DNA from: Melanocharis versteri
Lineage: Eukaryota > Chordata > Aves > Passeriformes > Melanocharitidae
Assembly (NCBI GenBank): GCA_013397845.1
Contig: VZTG01001067.1
Coordinates: forward strand, 1,423,233 to 1,487,232
Direction: 5' to 3'
Length of the DNA: 64,000 nucleotides
The position numbers and the translations under genes were made by a program. A model generated the notes under the pieces. That model worked only from the letters and a program-made list of their open reading frames with translations, searched no databases and was not told where the DNA came from. This document shows, piece after piece, positions 58,546 to 64,000 of the stretch. Within the stretch, counting starts at the first letter, position 1; every line of letters begins with the position of its first letter.

Positions 58546-60989
58546 CTTTCAAAAATAGATCATTCAAATAACTGGAAGCAAGTAATGAAAATTGGTCCAG
58601 AGAGTTTCATGTTCTATTATGAGTTTTCCACATGTGTCAATCTGCTCTGCCTCTGCACACCCTCAGCACTGGGCAGGGAGGGAGGATGGGAGTTTGAAGG
58701 AAGATAACCTCCCTTTACGAGAATGGACAAAAGTACTACTTGCCACCTGCTGGCACCTTTTGAAGGAGCTCAGCATGTTTTCCACCACAGAATTGTCCTT
58801 CTGCTACCGTACACCTGTAGAACCTGCAGCACAAACTATGTGAGTGGATCCCACTGCAGTATTGTGTCTTCTGCAGAGCTGGGACGCAGGCATCACCTCA
58901 CCATTTCCCTGCCCTCTGCAGCTCTTCCTGCCCTGTCAGTCCCAGCAGTGGATGACCTGCTGGACTTTCATGAGGTAGCCACAAAAATGAAACAAAGATT
59001 GCACAAAAGAAATAGCAAACACCTCTCCAGATTTAAGGAGATGATACTTTACTGTAGTTTTGTAAGAGGATCTCATCTATCTCTTTAATAAGTAAAGAAT
59101 TTGGGTGACACAGGACCTTCTTGTCTCCAGTGGAGAACATTTTTTTCCCGGGGAACCTGAAGCTCAGTTATTAAAAATGAAAATCTGTCTCAGTCTTTCA
59201 ACTCTGTTCTTGGAAACACCAGCTGTTAAAAAGGGGAGAGTTAAAAAGGAGCCAAACAGAGGGACCTTTTCCAGATAACGCTTTCCTGTGATCTTGGTAT
59301 CGGGACGGCTACACTCGGCTGCAGAGAGGAGAAAAGGTGAGCTATGTTACTTGTTACATATCACAAAAAATGCTGTGTTTCCTCTTTGGAAATGCTGCCT
59401 ACCTGGAGTGCTGAGATGCACATTCACAATTAAAACCCAAAGGAAATCCTCTTCCCAAAAGAGCCTGATGCAACTCCTCAGGCTGGTGGGGGAAATGGGT
59501 TTTCACGAGCATTAGAGATACTGTGATGAACTGGTGAATCGTCAGTTGCAAACATTCCTTCAGGAAAATTGTAAAGCGTCCTGTTCTGCCAAATTATTTT
59601 CAGACTTGTTTTCCAGGTTTTGAGATTTGTCAGGAACTTGTTTGGTTTTTTCCCACCCGAACTGTAAAGCCTATCCATTCTAGTTATACTGGCATTTGGA
59701 GATGATTTGCCACTGGATTCACTGGAAGAAGAATAAGGTCCTCAGTTTTATGTTAGTCCTCATAAGTATGCATTAAAATATACTGCATTTACAATGAATA
59801 CAATGAAAACAAAAACTCAAGGTAGCAAAAGGAATTTTTTCTACATAAAGTGGCATTTTTTTTGCCTACATAGCAAACTTAAACATTTTTGTTTTATTAA
59901 AAAAAGTTTATAACACAAGGAGAGTATATTAATGTCATTAGCTGAAGACAATAAAGACAAAGATCAAAAATTACTTTAAGAATATTCTCTGGGTCGTGAA
60001 ACAGGGGACATCATAGATTTACATATGAAAATGGAGGGTCTGAATTGGCAAACAACAGTGTCCCTAGACATAGACTCTGCTCAAAGGTATTCTGAGCTGA
60101 TTGAATATTCAATGTCCTGTAAGCCCTTTATGATAGGAAAACTTGCATTTGGAGAAAAAGAATAATTTTAATATTTTTCTATTCTATATTTTTAATGTTT
60201 ATCTTTCTTTTCATATATTTTTAAACAGGTAACAATATTAAGTACTCAGCAGCTTCTAGAACTAGATCTTCCTTTTGAATTATTGACAGAATTAGGCAAT
60301 TCTGGTTTTATTCTCACTTTAACTTTCTAGCTTCAGTTTTAATTTTATTGCACCTAGGACTTAATGCTCCAGTGTGCTGAACACCCTGAACGATCCTGTA
60401 TTGCAACATAAACAGTCAGCACTAGGGGTCAATTTTCTCTGCTTTATCTCCACATTCAGGATAGCTGAGTTTGACTTTCCACCATTTTCTATCCAAATAT
60501 GAATGATTTTGAAGTCAAACCTCAAGAAATAACACCGAGCATTTACCAAAATAAATTAATTCTCTGCTGGTTCCAGCCAAAGGTCCACACAGCACAACAC
60601 GCCGACTCTGGCAGTTCTTTGCCAAAACGCATGACATACGTAAATGTGATGTTCCTCTTCTGCACTATGACACCAATACAACATCAACAGGACGACAATA
60701 TCTGTGTGGGGATCATGTGCAATGTACTTTGTTAGGACCTGATACTGCAAGGACTTCTCTGTTTGATGTCCTGTGAGTAGCAGTGAGAATAATGAAAAAT
60801 CTGAGAATCCGGAATCTGTCTGTGTGCCCCAAGATAGGAATAATCACTGTCATTAGTTTTAGAAGAAATGGAAGAAATAGATTTGGGGATTTTTAAAAAA
60901 TGTAATAAAAATGCATCACTTAGGTATTTTGAACTTGGGATTCCAAAAGAATTTTCCACCCAAGCTAATTTGCACTGGCACTGGTCAGT
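58546..60989. other. Unannotated DNA
   Basis: No gene or repeat family is recognised. A 14-base palindrome ATTGAATATTCAAT lies at 60100-60113. The frame at 58723-59088 (+, 121 codons) is not recognised. Confidence 0.5.
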
Positions 60990-61140
60990 AAGGTAGGTTA
61001 TGGAGTCTCCATCCTTGGAAATATTCTAAAGCCATCTGGACATGGTATAGGTGTAGGTGCCCTTGCCTGAGCAGGGGGGTTGGACCAGATTATCCCCAGG
61101 GGCCCCGTCCACCTCAGCTGTTTTGCAGTTCTGTGATAAC
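60990..61140 (+). mobile_element. CR1 LINE 3' tail, sense
   Basis: The + strand reads 'ggagtctccatccttggaaa', 'aaagccatctggacatgg', 'tgcctgagcaggggggttgg' and 'accagattatccccagggg', ending 'cagttctgtgata'. This is the CR1 3' untranslated tail in sense orientation, with only the beginning of the terminal short repeat left. The copy is short, 5' truncated and moderately diverged. Confidence 0.85.
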
Positions 61141-61776
61141 TGAGCCCCACACTTACACATTACCCAGCTGTGACATTTAGCAGCACCATAACTCTTCATG
61201 CAGTGAGATAAAGACCTAATTCTGCCCTGCCCTGAGTATATCTGGTGAGTCCTGGTATATTCAGTGTTCATTACCAATCACACTCAAAAATGTTCTTGAT
61301 CTTACCCCTCCGAAACCAGTTTGTCTTTGCAAGGAGTGGATCAGGCCTTATTAGAATGAGGCTGCAATTCTGTAAAGATCAGATACAGATTTTTCTTTAA
61401 TATAGCCCTCATGAAATCCCAATAATGGAGTCAAACACCTGAGGAAGTTTATGCTGCAGGAGTTAGTCCACAATCCAAGAAGGAAAGATGATGATGATGA
61501 AGAAGAAGAAACTTGTAACACTGAGATGAGAAAAAGCAGGAGAGAGTGCACACGAGTACAGAATCAGGAGGGAAAACATGGGCAATGGAAGAAACTCAGA
61601 GATGTGAGCAAATGCTGGTTTTTGGTCTCTTTTTTTCAGAAGAAGGGAAGAGAAATCTTCTTGGGAGCTTCTCCCTACATCATTAGCAGGCAGTAGAAAT
61701 TCTATTCTGTGCAAAATCTCTGTAGAATTGGACAACTGCTTAGAGAAGATGAAACTGTATAGCAAGTGTTTTTGAG
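61141..61776. other. Unannotated DNA with a short GAT/GAA run
   Basis: No gene is supported. A run of GATGATGATGA then AGAAGAAGAA lies at about 61488-61511. The frames crossing it on both strands reflect this repeat. Confidence 0.55.
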
Positions 61777-61820
61777 GGAAGGAAGGAAGGAAGGAAGGAA
61801 GGAAGGAAGGAAGGAAGGAA
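61777..61820. repeat. (GGAA)11 microsatellite
   Basis: Eleven uninterrupted GGAA units, followed by AGAAGAAC. Pure purine on the + strand. GGAA is the core of ETS-family binding sites, but nothing else nearby suggests regulation. Confidence 0.97.
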
Positions 61821-64000
61821 AGAAGAACAGGGAGGAAAAATTCAGACTAACCCCAGCATACAAGAGCATGTTCAGTAACACAGAAACGCAGACACCTCAA
61901 GCTTGGTTGTCAGTGTTTCCCTCAGCCCATTGTCTCTAAGGCATGACTGAATTTGCAGGGCTGGCCGTAGAAAGGCTGTATGGAAAATGCAAATTCCTGT
62001 CTTCGGTGTTTACTGTAGGAGTCAAGCAGAGCACCCCAAGAAAGGGTGAAGCATTTTCCCAATCCAATGACATTATCTGGGGAGAAAAAGTATGCTCCAG
62101 TTTTGGTTTCAGAAAAGCACGAAGGAGTAACCCTGGCAGGTTGCCTTGAAATTTGCCCTTCAGAAGAAAACCCCAACAGCAATATCCTCTCACTTTTATT
62201 TATAGTCAGCAAGTGATCCTGTTCTCAACACACTGATTGAAATGTGCAGCACCTTCTCCTACCAGCACTGGGTGCTGAACACAATGAGCCCTTCCATCAG
62301 GACACAGGCCAGCTTTTTCCAAGAGTCTGGCTTATGTGAGAAATACACAGGGACGTTCAAACATGAAATTTAAGACTTTTTTTCTGCCTCACACAACAAT
62401 AAAGTGTGGCAGAACACATTTAGTAAATCCACTGATATGTGTCAGGGCAGAAGACACCGTTTTCCACTCCTTTGCACTCAAATCGAGCCCCCTGGAAAAT
62501 CATGCCATTGACCAAATGTTTTTAAGATAACAAAATAAATACAATCAACCCCGAATGTTTTTCTTGTTCATCCTTTGCTTTATGATCCATGAGGCTACCC
62601 TTAATTTCCCTACTCCAACCATGAGAGCTACAAAAATAGAAAAATAGAAATGAAAACTGAGCTCATCAGACAAGACTACCCCCACTGAAGTCAAGTTGGC
62701 CCTGTGTGGGTTTTGGAGCCCACCCAGGCAGAGCAGCTTGCAAGGCCCGTGCCTAAGATCACAATGTACTCTGCAATTACAGCACAATGCTGACAATAGC
62801 ATTTTGTCAGTAAAATAAGAAGAAATAGTTGTGAAGACACATGAGGAATATGTAGGGGGGGATAACTAAATAAAAGAAGCAATTTTGTTCACTATTCTTT
62901 TGAGCAGTAGAGCAGGCTGACAGAAGGGTTAGAGGATGGCACAGTATTTCCATCCACAGATGTCACAGGGACACTACTGCACGTGATTTAAGATTAATCT
63001 CTTGAATCAAAATGTCACCATGTACACTAATGAGCAAAAACTCTCTGGCAGAGAATCCGTCCCTTGGGCTCCTGTTCCCAGGTAAGAAGCCTGTCTCCAT
63101 ACTATTGTAGAAACTCTCTCAGCTGAGTGCAGTGAGGTTGGTGGTATAACTTGCCCCCGGTTCACAATTTTCCATTTCAGACTCGCTGTCTCTGTCTTGG
63201 TTTCGGTCTATTTACTCGGAGCCATTTCTTAACAATGTCTAATTTCCTCAAGGAATCCCTCTGAGTCCCCTCTCTTAGAAATGCTGCCATATCTTTTTTT
63301 TAATCACTGAAAGGCACAAATATCCTTCCTGAGCCCTCTTACCATCCAGCCTGATTATATACATAGATTTCAGTTTCCATACATTTTCTACACAGTAGGA
63401 GTTCCCAAAATGCAGCCTCTGGGGATATAAAGTGTGGCCCCAACTGCAGCTCAATGAGATGAAAACAAAGCCGATCAGGTACTGTTCTTACTGTTAATGA
63501 GCCTAACCAGCAGGCAGTTATTACTCAGTCTGGAAGACATAAGTGGTTGGAATCATAGCACATTCATTTTTTATTTATAGTGATGCACATTCAAATTAGA
63601 AGTAGCCCTCCAGCAGCTGGCATTTTGCCAGGGCCTGACCATCAGTGTGATAAAATTTGACTATCTCGAAGATACAGAATGCCTTTTGTTGCCTTATTTA
63701 TTTTTTTTTAAAATATCAATCTCTCCTGCTCCTACTCACAATTCCCTTGACTATCAAAAGTGAACAATGAGGCTTAATTAATTTAGGAACCTTTTCCCTT
63801 ACTGAAAATGGAAGAAAAGAGTATATTTTTTCTTACTTGGTGGTGAGGTACAAGTCAAACACGATCTGATCTTCTCGTAAATAAGCAAAGGCTCAAGCCT
63901 TCTGGCAAATAAGAGTTTAAATGAACACTTGGACAAGAACCACAAAAAAAAAGGGTTCTTGGAGACAATGAACATTATTAGCCTGTTAATCTATTAATGG
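61821..64000. other. Unannotated right flank
   Basis: No gene, RNA or repeat family is recognised. Frames at 61922-62212 (-) and 62545-62802 (-) are under 100 codons, overlap others and have no known motif. Confidence 0.5.

Noticed and set aside
58288..58707. 139-codon frame with LFSSL repeats
   Set aside because: Produced by the (CTCTT)18 microsatellite; a five-base unit is open in a frame whenever it contains no stop.
60100..60113. 14-base palindrome ATTGAATATTCAAT
   Set aside because: Palindromes of this size in A+T-rich DNA are not unusual in 64 kb.

Overview
The window looks like vertebrate, most probably avian, nuclear DNA. It is about 60% A+T and almost free of long open reading frames. 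Interspersed repeats are sparse, and the recognisable ones are fragments of the CR1 LINE family, which dominates bird genomes. One MIR-like SINE remnant is also visible. I see no bacterial or viral gene organisation, no tRNA or rRNA gene and no CRISPR array. I could not fix the species; a bird is an inference from the CR1 copies and the low repeat density.

Most of the window appears to be intergenic or intronic. Left part (1-20 kb): a CR1 fragment near 0.8-1.3 kb, an isolated N at 3871, a candidate TATA-type promoter with a short first exon at 10.45-10.82 kb, and the best preserved CR1 3' end at 16.55-17.49 kb. Middle (20-40 kb): a pair of adjoining perfect inverted repeats at 20.9 kb, two degraded CR1 pieces at 25.6 and 26.8-27.1 kb, and a very A+T-rich block at 32.56-32.87 kb.

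Right part (39.8-64 kb): the CpG-rich segments and most exon-like features lie here. CpG clusters sit at 39.83-39.98, 40.83-41.05 and 56.80-57.15 kb. The second ends in a splice donor and holds a short coding-like ORF. A CR1 reverse-transcriptase fragment (49.68-50.17 kb) runs directly into a possible terminal coding exon (50179-50345) followed by AATAAA. Further on are a MIR-like SINE at 53.55 kb, a second TATA-like element at 54.94 kb, a (CTCTT)18 and a (GGAA)11 microsatellite, and a CR1 tail at 61 kb.

No complete protein-coding gene can be assembled from the sequence alone. The four exon or promoter candidates (10.6, 40.9, 50.2 and 56.9 kb) are the parts most likely to belong to real transcripts. 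They may belong to one gene or to several; nothing here links them.
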